Source: a virus. Taken from it: 44,432 bases of DNA. A program made the translations under genes and the position numbers. The notes under the pieces are model-generated. The model was not told where the DNA came from, did no database searches, and was given only the letters and a program-made list of their open reading frames with translations. Within the stretch, counting starts at the first letter, position 1. Each line of letters begins with the position of its first letter. Where the stretch lies: positions 1-44,432 of the IMG/VR virus record IMGVR_UViG_3300009152_000074. One strand, given 5' to 3'. Shown here piece after piece: positions 7,015-16,300 of the stretch.

Positions 7015-9444
7015 ATGACCATATACGGAGACGCATCAACACCAGAAAAACAGTTTAGGAGCACAACCTATACTGAAATTGATCCAGGCCCATACATCGG
7101 CATTGTTAAAGATAATGTTGATGAAACTAGAATGGGCGGACTAAGAGTTATGATTCCCAGTCTATCAGGCACAGATGAAGGTCCTTCCAGTATGTTATAT
7201 GATGTAAAATACTCAACACCCTTTTACGGTGCAAAAAGTCCTAGTGCAACAACCAAAACCAGTCCTTATGATTTTGATGATAGTCCTCATAGTTATGGAA
7301 TGTGGATGGTACCACCGGACATTGACACAAGAGTTTTAGTGATATTTGTAGAAGGAAAAATATCTCAAGGATTTTGGTTTGGCTGTGTGCAAGACCCTTA
7401 CACCAATCACATGGTGCCAGGTATTGCTGCCAGCCCTCATACTGCTATGTCATCAGATGAAGGATTCGAATCGACCAGAACCGTAGAAATGGTCTACGGA
7501 ACCAAAGAAGTACCAGTTTCAGAAGTTAATAGAACCACATGGACCGCAGCAAGTAATGTTGAAGGTCTTGATAAACTTAAGAAACCCATTCATCCTTTTG
7601 CTGACACATTACGTAAACAAGGATTAATAAAAGATACTGTGAGAGGAACAACCACTAGTTCTGCTAGGAGAGAAAGCCCCAGTGCAGTGTTTGGAATCAG
7701 TACTCCGGGAAGATTAGACAAAAAGAGCAAGAAAAAATTTAAATTAGGACCCACAGATGCAAACCCCGAAACCTCAGTGGTGAGAGAAGCAGGGCACACG
7801 TTCGTGATGGATGACGGAGATGCAGCAGGCAATAATGAATTAATTAGACTACGAACCAGCAGTGGTCATCAATTATTAATGCATGATACCAAAGGTGTTG
7901 TGTATCTTGCCAATGCATCAGGCAATGTTTGGATGGAGTTTAGTGCCAACGGTGCTATTGATATCTATTCAGGACACACTGTAGCATTGCGAGCAGTGGG
8001 CGATATTGATCTACACAGCGATAACAATATCAACATGTTTGCCAAAGGACAGATTAAATTAAGTGCGATGAATAAACTAGTGCTTGATGGAGGAATGATT
8101 CAAACGTATTCTGATACTGACACACAAATTCAATCCGGAGGATCATTTACTAACAAAGCATTAACAGGATCAATCATAACCTCGGCTGGTATGACGCAAT
8201 TGCATATGGCAACCGATCAGCATCATTTAACAGGCAAACAAATACATTTCAACAGTATTCCGGGCAGTCCAGACATGATAGCCTCATATGAAAGAACAGT
8301 GTTCTATGACGACAGCGGAACGGGAACATTGAGAGAAACCAAACCCGATGTAGATCTAACAAAAAAAGGATTAAGCGCACCACTCGAGTGGACACAAGAA
8401 GGAAATGATCCCACATCAGGTTCTGGATTAATTCCCACGGATGGAAATGTTTCCAATGGAAATGTTTCCATGTCAGGTTTACGTATGCCCACACACGAGC
8501 CATTCCCTGGACACTGGGATGATATCGTGTCATTTGCGGGCACAGAAGATGACACAGACTGCAACGTGCCAGGCACGGTGGGATTCCTCGCACAATTAAA
8601 CAGAGACAGTGATAATCCAACCTGCAGGATCGGACAGTTCCAAGCAGACTTAGCAACCTATATGGGCAAACAAGATATTGCTGTGACAGATGTAAAAAAA
8701 TTACAATCAGTAGCAGAAGATTTTACTAAAAATTACAATAAAAGATATAATTTAACAGACAATGGACCTTTTTCGATATCTCCAATAGCAGAAGGAGTAA
8801 GTTCTACTATTAAACAAACTATTGAATCTGTTACTGGATCATCAATCAACTTATTAAAAGATCAAGTATTTGTCAATCAAGGAGGAGTTTTGTACAGTGC
8901 GGGCAATTTAGGACAGGCGTTGACAGGATCAGTGCAAGGAGTAATAAACGATCTAAGTTCAGGAAAAGGAGTATTCACTACAGCAGGCAATGTACTTGGT
9001 GGCACAGGGGCAGGCAATATATTGAACCAGGCCAACAGCGTGTTGGGCCAACTAGGTGCAGGCAATGTTCTGAACCAGGCAAGCAAAATATTAGGCGGCA
9101 CCGGCGCAGGCAACATACTTGCGAATCGGGTTGGCTCCGGCATAGGAAATCTCAGCCAACTGGGAGTAAACTCTTTAGGAAATCTCACACAAATAGGAAA
9201 CAATGCCCTAGGCCAACTAGGAAACAATGCTTTGAATGCGGTACAAAATAAAATACCAGGGGTGAACCAATTAAACAGTGCATTAGGATCTGTAAATATT
9301 GTAAATAACGTTTATAAATCTGTGATGGGGTCTAGTATAACAGCAGTGACACAGGTTAGAAGTGTGGTGGGAATGGTGGGCAATCAAATAGGGTCAACCA
9401 TAGCCACAGTGGGTAGAAGTATAGGTAAGATTTTTGGATTTTAA
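7015..9444 (+). CDS. 5: Baseplate central spike protein gp5-like, VgrG-type, without lysozyme domain
   Basis: This is the probable trimeric spike at the baseplate centre that pierces the outer membrane. The N-terminal part (about residues 15-130) has the OB-fold pattern of gp5/VgrG, with GPYIGIVKDN and RMGGLRVMIP. A central segment (about 255-420) starts with AGHTFVMDDGD and continues with repeated short strands such as LMHDTKGVVYL and GAIDIYSG, as in VgrG-like beta-prisms. No lysozyme catalytic region is recognisable between them, unlike T4 gp5. The last 150 residues are Gly/Asn-rich repeats. The frame is open from 6922, but the ATG at 7015 starts 7 bases after the upstream stop and begins the conserved sequence, so I chose it (809 residues). 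Confidence 0.78.
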   Translation: MTIYGDASTPEKQFRSTTYTEIDPGPYIGIVKDNVDETRMGGLRVMIPSLSGTDEGPSSMLYDVKYSTPFYGAKSPSATTKTSPYDFDDSPHSYGMWMVPPDIDTRVLVIFVEGKISQGFWFGCVQDPYTNHMVPGIAASPHTAMSSDEGFESTRTVEMVYGTKEVPVSEVNRTTWTAASNVEGLDKLKKPIHPFADTLRKQGLIKDTVRGTTTSSARRESPSAVFGISTPGRLDKKSKKKFKLGPTDANPETSVVREAGHTFVMDDGDAAGNNELIRLRTSSGHQLLMHDTKGVVYLANASGNVWMEFSANGAIDIYSGHTVALRAVGDIDLHSDNNINMFAKGQIKLSAMNKLVLDGGMIQTYSDTDTQIQSGGSFTNKALTGSIITSAGMTQLHMATDQHHLTGKQIHFNSIPGSPDMIASYERTVFYDDSGTGTLRETKPDVDLTKKGLSAPLEWTQEGNDPTSGSGLIPTDGNVSNGNVSMSGLRMPTHEPFPGHWDDIVSFAGTEDDTDCNVPGTVGFLAQLNRDSDNPTCRIGQFQADLATYMGKQDIAVTDVKKLQSVAEDFTKNYNKRYNLTDNGPFSISPIAEGVSSTIKQTIESVTGSSINLLKDQVFVNQGGVLYSAGNLGQALTGSVQGVINDLSSGKGVFTTAGNVLGGTGAGNILNQANSVLGQLGAGNVLNQASKILGGTGAGNILANRVGSGIGNLSQLGVNSLGNLTQIGNNALGQLGNNALNAVQNKIPGVNQLNSALGSVNIVNNVYKSVMGSSITAVTQVRSVVGMVGNQIGSTIATVGRSIGKIFGF
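8441..8470 (+). repeat. Perfect 15-base tandem duplication within gp5
   Basis: Two adjacent copies of ATGGAAATGTTTCCA encode a doubled NGNVS-type peptide. Each copy also contains the short inverted repeat GGAAA-TG-TTTCC. It lies in the linker after the beta-prism, where extra residues would be tolerated. It looks like a recent slippage event. Confidence 0.85.
8985..9240 (+). repeat. Degenerate GAGN-type repeats in the gp5 C-terminus
   Basis: The coding sequence repeats a unit built around GAGN(I/V)L. Three clear copies lie about 50 bases apart, near 9009, 9057 and 9105, followed by looser copies of the GNLxQxG and GNNALxQLG type. The repeats are Gly-, Asn- and Leu-rich. They could form a repetitive coil or a flexible tether at the end of the spike. 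Confidence 0.7.
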
Positions 9445-9446
9445 AA

Positions 9447-9857
9447 ATGAGTGAAAAAGAAAAAAATAATTTTATAGCAAATGGTCAGCAGACCTTTAAG
9501 GGGTTCAGCTCGCGAGCTGATAGAAACAATTATAAATTGTATGACTTTGAATTAATTAAACAGGATCTTATCAATCGATTGAGTGTGAGAAAAGGAGAAA
9601 GAGTAGAAAATCCTGATTTTGGTACTATTATCTATGATATACTATTTGAACCATTAACTGATGCAACCAAACAAGCAGTAGCAGATGATATTGCACAAAA
9701 TCTCAATGCTGACCCTAGAATAAGCACTAAAGAGATATTAGTAAGTGAAACAGAGCATGGAATATCAGTGCAAGCCACTATTACCTATATACCATACAAT
9801 ATAACTGAAAAACTTACCTTTAGTTTCGACGAAAACGCTGCTTTGCGCCTTTCTTAA
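9447..9857 (+). CDS. 25: Baseplate wedge protein gp25-like
   Basis: This is a baseplate wedge component related to T6SS TssE, which nucleates the contractile sheath at the baseplate. The family signature is clear: GER at residues 50-52, then NPDFGT and a DILFEPL segment, the same core as T4 gp25. The length of 136 residues agrees with T4 gp25 (132). The ATG lies 2 bases after the gp5 stop, inside the baseplate operon and directly before gp6, as in many contractile tails. Nothing is missing or odd. Confidence 0.93.
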   Translation: MSEKEKNNFIANGQQTFKGFSSRADRNNYKLYDFELIKQDLINRLSVRKGERVENPDFGTIIYDILFEPLTDATKQAVADDIAQNLNADPRISTKEILVSETEHGISVQATITYIPYNITEKLTFSFDENAALRLS

Positions 9858-9900
9858 TCTACGCATATAATAAAAACAATAAATATCCATAGTTTAAACT
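9858..9900. promoter_or_regulatory. Short gap with AATAAATA late-promoter-like element before gp6
   Basis: The 43-base gap between gp25 and gp6 holds AATAAATA at 9878-9885, a fit to the NATAAATA late-promoter form of marine T4-like phages. If used, transcription would start near 9891, only about 10 bases before the gp6 ATG. A TATAAT hexamer at 9866-9871 has only a poor -35 partner. An internal late promoter is likely but unproven. Confidence 0.5.
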
Positions 9901-9904
9901 ATGG
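9887..9904. repeat. Perfect 18-base palindrome across the gp6 start codon
   Basis: CCATAGTTTAAACTATGG is identical to its own reverse complement and contains the gp6 ATG in its right arm. The bases on either side do not extend the symmetry. It could be a protein-binding site or an RNA structure limiting initiation. Confidence 0.8.
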
Positions 9905-12900
9905 CCACCATTGACAGACAAAATCGATTGCTTGTAGCCGAAGATTGGCGCAAAATTTATACTGCTTTCCAACAAGCAGATTTCAAATCTTACGATTTCG
10001 AAACTCTAAGAAGAACCATGGTGGCTTACCTTAGAGAAAATTATCCAGATGATTTTAATGATTTTGTTGAGAGTTCAGAGTATATCGCACTGATAGATCT
10101 TATTGCTTATATTTCTCAAAGTTTAAGTTTTAGAGTAGACTTAAATGCTCGAGAAAATTTCTTAGAAACTGCTTCTAGAAGAAATAGCATTTTAAGATTA
10201 GCAAGATTAATTAATTACAATGCCAAAAGAAATTTAACAGCTACTGGTCTTTTAAAAATAACTTCGATATCTACCACACAAGACATTAGAGACAGCAGCG
10301 GCAATAGTTTAATAAATTCTACAATTGTTTGGAATGATCCATCGAATACAAATTATAGAGAACAATTTATTAATTTATTAAATGCGGCCAACGTTGACGG
10401 ACAGAAATTTGGAAAACCAAAAGAAAGTGATGATATTGGAGGCATACCGACAGAGGTTTATACATTAGATTCAACCAACACCGATGTGCCGATATTTGTT
10501 TTTAATAGATCAGTTAGCGGAATATCTAGACAGTTTGAAATAGTACCAGCTACTATTTCTAATTCAGAATCGATATATGAACAAGATCCAATTCCTGGAA
10601 CGGGATTCACATATCTATATAGAACAGACGGAGCAGGTGACACCAGTCCAAATACAGGATTTTTTATTTTGTTTAAACAAGGTTCTTTAGGCAGCACAGA
10701 ATTTTCAATAACTCAACCAACTACAAATTATGTTCAACCGATCACTATTAATAACATTAACAATACCGACGTTTGGTTATATAAATTAGATGATTTTAAT
10801 CAGTTAGAAAAATTATGGACCAAGGTACCAGAGCTTTCTGGCAGTAACGTGATCTATAACAGTTTGGCAGCCGATGTGAGAGACATTTACAATGTTGTAA
10901 CTAAAAATAATGATGCTGTAGATTTAGTTTTTGGAGATGGAAACTTTTCTAATATTCCTTTAGGAAGTTTTAGATTATATTACAGAACCAGTGACAATGC
11001 CAAATATTCTATACAATCAGCAGATATGCAAGGTATAACTTTTGTAGTACCTTACAAAGACAAGAGCGGAGGAGAACAATCACTCACTGTAACTTGTGCT
11101 CTACAACAGTCAGTTTATAATTCAGCAGCAGCAGAATCAAACGAAAGTATTAAGACCAAAGCGTCTCAGGTATATTATGCTCAAAACAGAATGATCACTG
11201 CTGAAGATTACAATGTAGTACCATTAGCATCATCACAAGAAATTATTAAAATTAAATCGACTAATAGAACAGCAAGTGGAGTTAGTAGATCAAGAGAAAT
11301 TATTGATCCAACAGGTGCTTATAGTAATGTTTCTGTTTTTGCAGATGACGGAATATTATACAGAGAAGAAACTATACCACAATTTACTTTTACATTTACA
11401 ACTAGAAATGAAATACTAGATATTATCAATAGATTAGTAGAAGTAAAATTAAAAGAAGCATACGCAAGACAGTTTTTCTATTTAAAATATGGAACTAAAG
11501 ATTTAAGTGCTTTATCAGCTAGTTGGAGCAGTACTACTGTAGGAACCAATACCAACACTGGATATTTTAATGCTGCCGGACCACTAACACTGGGAGATTA
11601 TTCAACCAGCAATTTAAAATATGCCAAAGTTGGAGCATTAATTAAATTTACATCGCCAGACACTAGAGAATTTTTAAACGGAAAATTAGTAACATTAGGC
11701 ACAGATCTAGCAGCAGATAGAGCTTGGGCAAAAATATCAGCAGTGGTATTAGATGGTGCCAATCAGGGAGAAGGCAATTTAGAGAACGGACAAGGACCGG
11801 TTACACTAAACGATGTTATACCAGAGAATGCAGTAGCTAGTGCTGTGTATCCTACATTTACAAATATATTTGACACTGAATTGAAAACAGATATTATAGA
11901 TAGAATAGAATCATATGAAGAATTTGGTCTAAGATATGATGAGGAAGAATCAGCATGGAAAGTTATTACAGCAGTTAATCTAAGTAATCATAGTGATTTT
12001 TCTTTAGATTACACCGGTGACATATCACAAAATAACTTAGATGCTAGCTGGTGGTTTAAATTTACAACAGACGGAAGTGTATACACAGTAAATTATAGAG
12101 CATTAAATTATATTTTTGAAAGTAAAAAAGATAATAAATTTTATTTTGATAAAACTGATAGAGTTTATGATTATATCACAGGAACTTCAGTTAAAGACAT
12201 TGTAAAAGTACTAAAAAGTAATACTGTGCCCAGCACAGGATTGGGAATAGGTTATCCAATTAATTGGCAGATTGTGGACACTGTAGAAGAAGCAGATGGA
12301 TATCAAGATAATAGAAAAGTTAAAGTAGGATTTTATGATAATGATGACGACGGAGTAGTGGATAATCCTGATATCTTTGATATTATTGTAGAACCTAATA
12401 CTAATGTCAGCACAAAATTTGTATTTTTTGAAAAATATTTAGGGTACAATGATATCGAAAGATATAGACCCTACGATGCTACTAATTTTATTGTAACACA
12501 ATACGAATCTTCTATTGTATTATCTGAAACGTATGAGGATGGACAATTATTTTATTTTTATGATGTAGACGAAGATGTTATTAAAAAATTTAATGCTGAA
12601 TCTATAACTTTAGAAACTACTACAGATTATATTGCAAGAAAAGGTAGAAGTAATATAGAATTTTTATACAAACACACTGCTAGTCAAAACACAAGAATAG
12701 ACCCTGCACAAACCAACATAATAGATCTTTATATTTTAGAACGTACCTATGATCAATTATTTAGAACTTGGTTAAGTCAAGGAGGAGAAGAACCCACTCC
12801 ATCTACATCAGACCAGTTGAGAATTAGCTATGCTAACACACTAAATCCTATTAAAGCATTATCAGATCAAATTGTATACCATCCAGTGAAATACAAAATA

Positions 12901-13386
12901 TTATTTGGAACTAACGCAGAAGAACAATTTCAAGCTACATTTAAAGTGGTTAAGAATTCAGCAACCAATGTTACTAATGCAGTAATTAAAACTCGAGCAA
13001 TTCAAGCAATTAACGAATTTTTTGCTTTGGATAATTTTGATTTCGGAGACACTTTTTATTTTACAGAGCTTGCAGCTTATATTCATACTCAACTTGCTCC
13101 CGATCTACTAACAGTGGTTATAGTACCAAATCAAGAAGGACAGGGGTTTGGTTCACTGTTCCAAATCAGCGGGGCAGCAGATGAAATTTTTGTTAATGGA
13201 GCAACAGTTGATGATATATCAATTATTGATGCTATCGGTGCTAATCAGTTATTAGCCAGCGGAAATGTAGTAACAAATACTACTGGACTAACCACTAACA
13301 CACGTGCAACTTCTGCAGTATCATCTGTAACAATATCTAAATTAGGTTCTGGATCTAATACTGGCAGTAGTGGAACAGGGTACTAA
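9901..13386 (+). CDS. 6: Baseplate wedge protein gp6-like (gpJ family)
   Basis: gp6 proteins form the inner ring of the baseplate and join neighbouring wedges. The N-terminal 110 residues show the conserved start of the marine T4-like gp6 group: an acidic SSEYIALIDLIAYIS helix, then SFRVDLNARENFL and SRRNSILRLARLINY. The C-terminus has a second conserved part near residue 1025, with the KPIKALSDQIVYHPVKYKI-like pattern and an AIQAINEFF helix. At 1161 residues it is much longer than T4 gp6 (660), with beta-rich insertions in between, and ends in a Ser/Gly-rich tail. It follows gp25 and precedes the giant gene by 2 bases. The gp6 call is strong; the nature of the insertions is unknown. Confidence 0.85.
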   Translation: MATIDRQNRLLVAEDWRKIYTAFQQADFKSYDFETLRRTMVAYLRENYPDDFNDFVESSEYIALIDLIAYISQSLSFRVDLNARENFLETASRRNSILRLARLINYNAKRNLTATGLLKITSISTTQDIRDSSGNSLINSTIVWNDPSNTNYREQFINLLNAANVDGQKFGKPKESDDIGGIPTEVYTLDSTNTDVPIFVFNRSVSGISRQFEIVPATISNSESIYEQDPIPGTGFTYLYRTDGAGDTSPNTGFFILFKQGSLGSTEFSITQPTTNYVQPITINNINNTDVWLYKLDDFNQLEKLWTKVPELSGSNVIYNSLAADVRDIYNVVTKNNDAVDLVFGDGNFSNIPLGSFRLYYRTSDNAKYSIQSADMQGITFVVPYKDKSGGEQSLTVTCALQQSVYNSAAAESNESIKTKASQVYYAQNRMITAEDYNVVPLASSQEIIKIKSTNRTASGVSRSREIIDPTGAYSNVSVFADDGILYREETIPQFTFTFTTRNEILDIINRLVEVKLKEAYARQFFYLKYGTKDLSALSASWSSTTVGTNTNTGYFNAAGPLTLGDYSTSNLKYAKVGALIKFTSPDTREFLNGKLVTLGTDLAADRAWAKISAVVLDGANQGEGNLENGQGPVTLNDVIPENAVASAVYPTFTNIFDTELKTDIIDRIESYEEFGLRYDEEESAWKVITAVNLSNHSDFSLDYTGDISQNNLDASWWFKFTTDGSVYTVNYRALNYIFESKKDNKFYFDKTDRVYDYITGTSVKDIVKVLKSNTVPSTGLGIGYPINWQIVDTVEEADGYQDNRKVKVGFYDNDDDGVVDNPDIFDIIVEPNTNVSTKFVFFEKYLGYNDIERYRPYDATNFIVTQYESSIVLSETYEDGQLFYFYDVDEDVIKKFNAESITLETTTDYIARKGRSNIEFLYKHTASQNTRIDPAQTNIIDLYILERTYDQLFRTWLSQGGEEPTPSTSDQLRISYANTLNPIKALSDQIVYHPVKYKILFGTNAEEQFQATFKVVKNSATNVTNAVIKTRAIQAINEFFALDNFDFGDTFYFTELAAYIHTQLAPDLLTVVIVPNQEGQGFGSLFQISGAADEIFVNGATVDDISIIDAIGANQLLASGNVVTNTTGLTTNTRATSAVSSVTISKLGSGSNTGSSGTGY

Positions 13387-13388
13387 TA

Positions 13389-16300
13389 ATGGTAGACAAA
13401 CCTTTAGATAGTCAATCAAACTATGACGTCGTTACTGATGAAAAAGGAGTAACGCTTCGTAGATCAATTGCACATTTACCTGCTTTTTATAGAACCGATG
13501 TTAACGAAAGATTTTTAAACACCACACTAGATCAATTGATCCAACCAGGTAGTTTAATTAGATTAGATGGATATGTTGGTAGAAAAGATTCTTATACTAG
13601 ATTATCCACAGACAAGTATATTGAATCTGGTATTGAAGACAGAGACAATTATCAATTAGAACCCACAGTAACATACACAGACAAAGATACTTCTTCGATT
13701 AATCCAGAAGATCAAATAAAATTTACTGCTACCTATGATGATTATATTAATCAAATAAAATTCTTTGGAGGCAATATTACTAATCATGATAGACTTAATA
13801 AAGAAAAAGTTTATTCATGGGATCCATCTATAGATTTTGACAAGTTAATCAATTACAGAGAATATTACTGGATGCCAGAAGGACCTAATCCTATTCTGAT
13901 AGCCAACAACGGAACCAATACAGTTTCTGAAATTGAAGTAACACACACTGGACAATCTGCTTATAATTTTGGAATATATCCAGGCCTAGATAATCCGTCA
14001 ATTACTCTATACAGAGGTAACACTTATAAGTTTATTTTAGATACACAGGGACATCCTTTCTACATAATGACTGAACCATTCAAAACCGGTATAGCAGAAG
14101 ATGGCAGCACTTCGGTAATATACAGTACAGGAGTGTCAGGCAATGGCACAGACAAAGGCACATTAACTTTTACTGTACCCACAAGTGCTCCTGCTGTTTT
14201 ATATTATCAATGTGGTAATCATGCAAGCATGCAGGGCATATTCACAATAAGAACCATAAGTGAGACAACAAAAATAGATGTCGAACACGAGATCATAGGA
14301 ACAAAAAATTATACTTTAAAATCAGGTACCAAATTATCAAATGGTATGAAAGTGCGATTTGAAGATAATGTCGCTAGTTCTACTTACGCTAGAAAAGAAT
14401 TTTATGTTGAAGGCGTAGGAGCATCAATTACATTAACAGACACAGCAAATTTAATTGTAACAGGATCATACACTGAAGAATCTACAGAACCATATGATGG
14501 TGTGCCCTATGCAGACAGACCATATTCGGTTAGTTTTTATAGACCAGTAACACCAGATTATATCACTATTAAAAGAGACAGTATCGATGGCAATGCTTGG
14601 AGCAAATACAATAGATGGTTTCACAAAGCAGTGATAGAAGCTACTGCTGTAGCAAATGGCTATACACCAGTACTACTAGAAACAGACAGAGCCAAAAGAC
14701 CCATTATAGAATTTGATTCTGGATTGTCTTTATTCAATCATGGAACCACTGCTAAAAAATCAGTAGCGTTGGTTGATAACGTGACCAAAGATGTTTTTTC
14801 AAAAATGGTCAACCAAACAGGATATATTGTGGATGGCGTGCCTTTGAGAGACGGCATGAGATTGTTAATTACTGCAGACACAGATCCTTTAATTAATAAT
14901 AGAATATATGTGGTTAACTTTGTTAGTGTGGCAGGAGCAGAAGTAACCACGCTGAGATTAACTGAAGATTCAGATGCTCTACCATTAGACGGGGACGCTG
15001 TATCGGTTGAGCTAGGAGCAATTAATCAATCAAAAACTTTTTATTACAGCACCGTTGAAAGAGCATGGATAGAAGGACAATCTAAATTAGATATTAATCA
15101 ACCACCACTGTTCTCATTGTTTGATAAAAATCACAAAGCATTTGATGACAATGATGTGTATCCAAATTCCACTTTCACAGGATCTAAACTTTTTGAATAC
15201 AAAATTAGTTCAATGGCTGCAAAAGATCCTGTGTTAGGATTACAAATAAAGTACAATACAATAAAAAATGTAGGTGATATTGTTTTTACTTCTGATTTTG
15301 CTACAGGATCTTTTGAATATAACGTTAATGAACAATCTTACACAAAGAATTTTAATACAGGACATGCACATCAGATTCTTTCTAAAGATAATCATGTCAG
15401 CAGATGCGGTTGGATTGAAAGAAAAGAAGAGAGCAGACAGAGAGTTAAAAGGTTATTTACAGTAACCAGAGATGAATTAAAATTATTTCCGGTGGATGTT
15501 TTTGAAAACAGTAAATCGTTATCTGATTTATCTGTAACTGTAGATGTTAATCACATAACTCAAAATTTAGGAACAGATTACACACTGGTAGATGGATTGA
15601 CCTACAAATATGTAAAATTTGCTAAAGATTTAAATGTAAACGATTTAGTTGAGTTAAATTGTTACAGTTCAGCAAAAAAAATTGCAAGCAAAGGCATATA
15701 CGAAATACCCGAAAACATATCAGTAAATCCGTTCAATGCACAACTGTCTGATTTTACATACGGACAAATATTAAATCATTTACACGACATCAATGAAAAA
15801 AATGTTGAAATGGTTGGTGATACTCCTGGCAGCAGCAATTTAAGGGACATAGGCAATGTGAGATTAGAAGGTGGTTCTATAATTCAACACGGTTCTGCTT
15901 TACCTCAGGCTATATTTTTATTAATAGATCAAAATGCGAATGCTATTAAATCGATAGAATATTGTAATAATGAATACCAAAGGTTTAAAGAAACGTTTTT
16001 AGTTAATACACAAGGAACAGCACACGAAGGATTAATTTCAGACAGAGTTAACGAAATAATTAAAAATACTTCTAATAATAAGAATGCAAGTTTTCCTTTT
16101 TATTATGATGACATGATAGGGCATGGAGAAAAACTTACTGTGAGAAATTATACAGTACAAGATCCCGAAGAACTAGAATATGCTATTGATTCACAGTTTG
16201 ATACTACTGTTCCGAGTACTAGAGCAGTATATGTATATCTTAATGACCAAATATTAATTCTAGGGTATGACTATATTTTTAACACAGAATCAGATGGTGT

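Noticed and set aside
8877-9227. Minus-strand frame opposite the gp5 C-terminus
   Set aside because: It arises from the repeat-rich sequence of the gp5 tail read backwards; the repeat pattern makes sense only in the plus frame.
8985-9240. Evenly spaced repeats that might suggest a CRISPR array
   Set aside because: The repeats are degenerate at DNA level, in frame, and follow amino-acid periodicity. There are no unique spacers and no cas genes.
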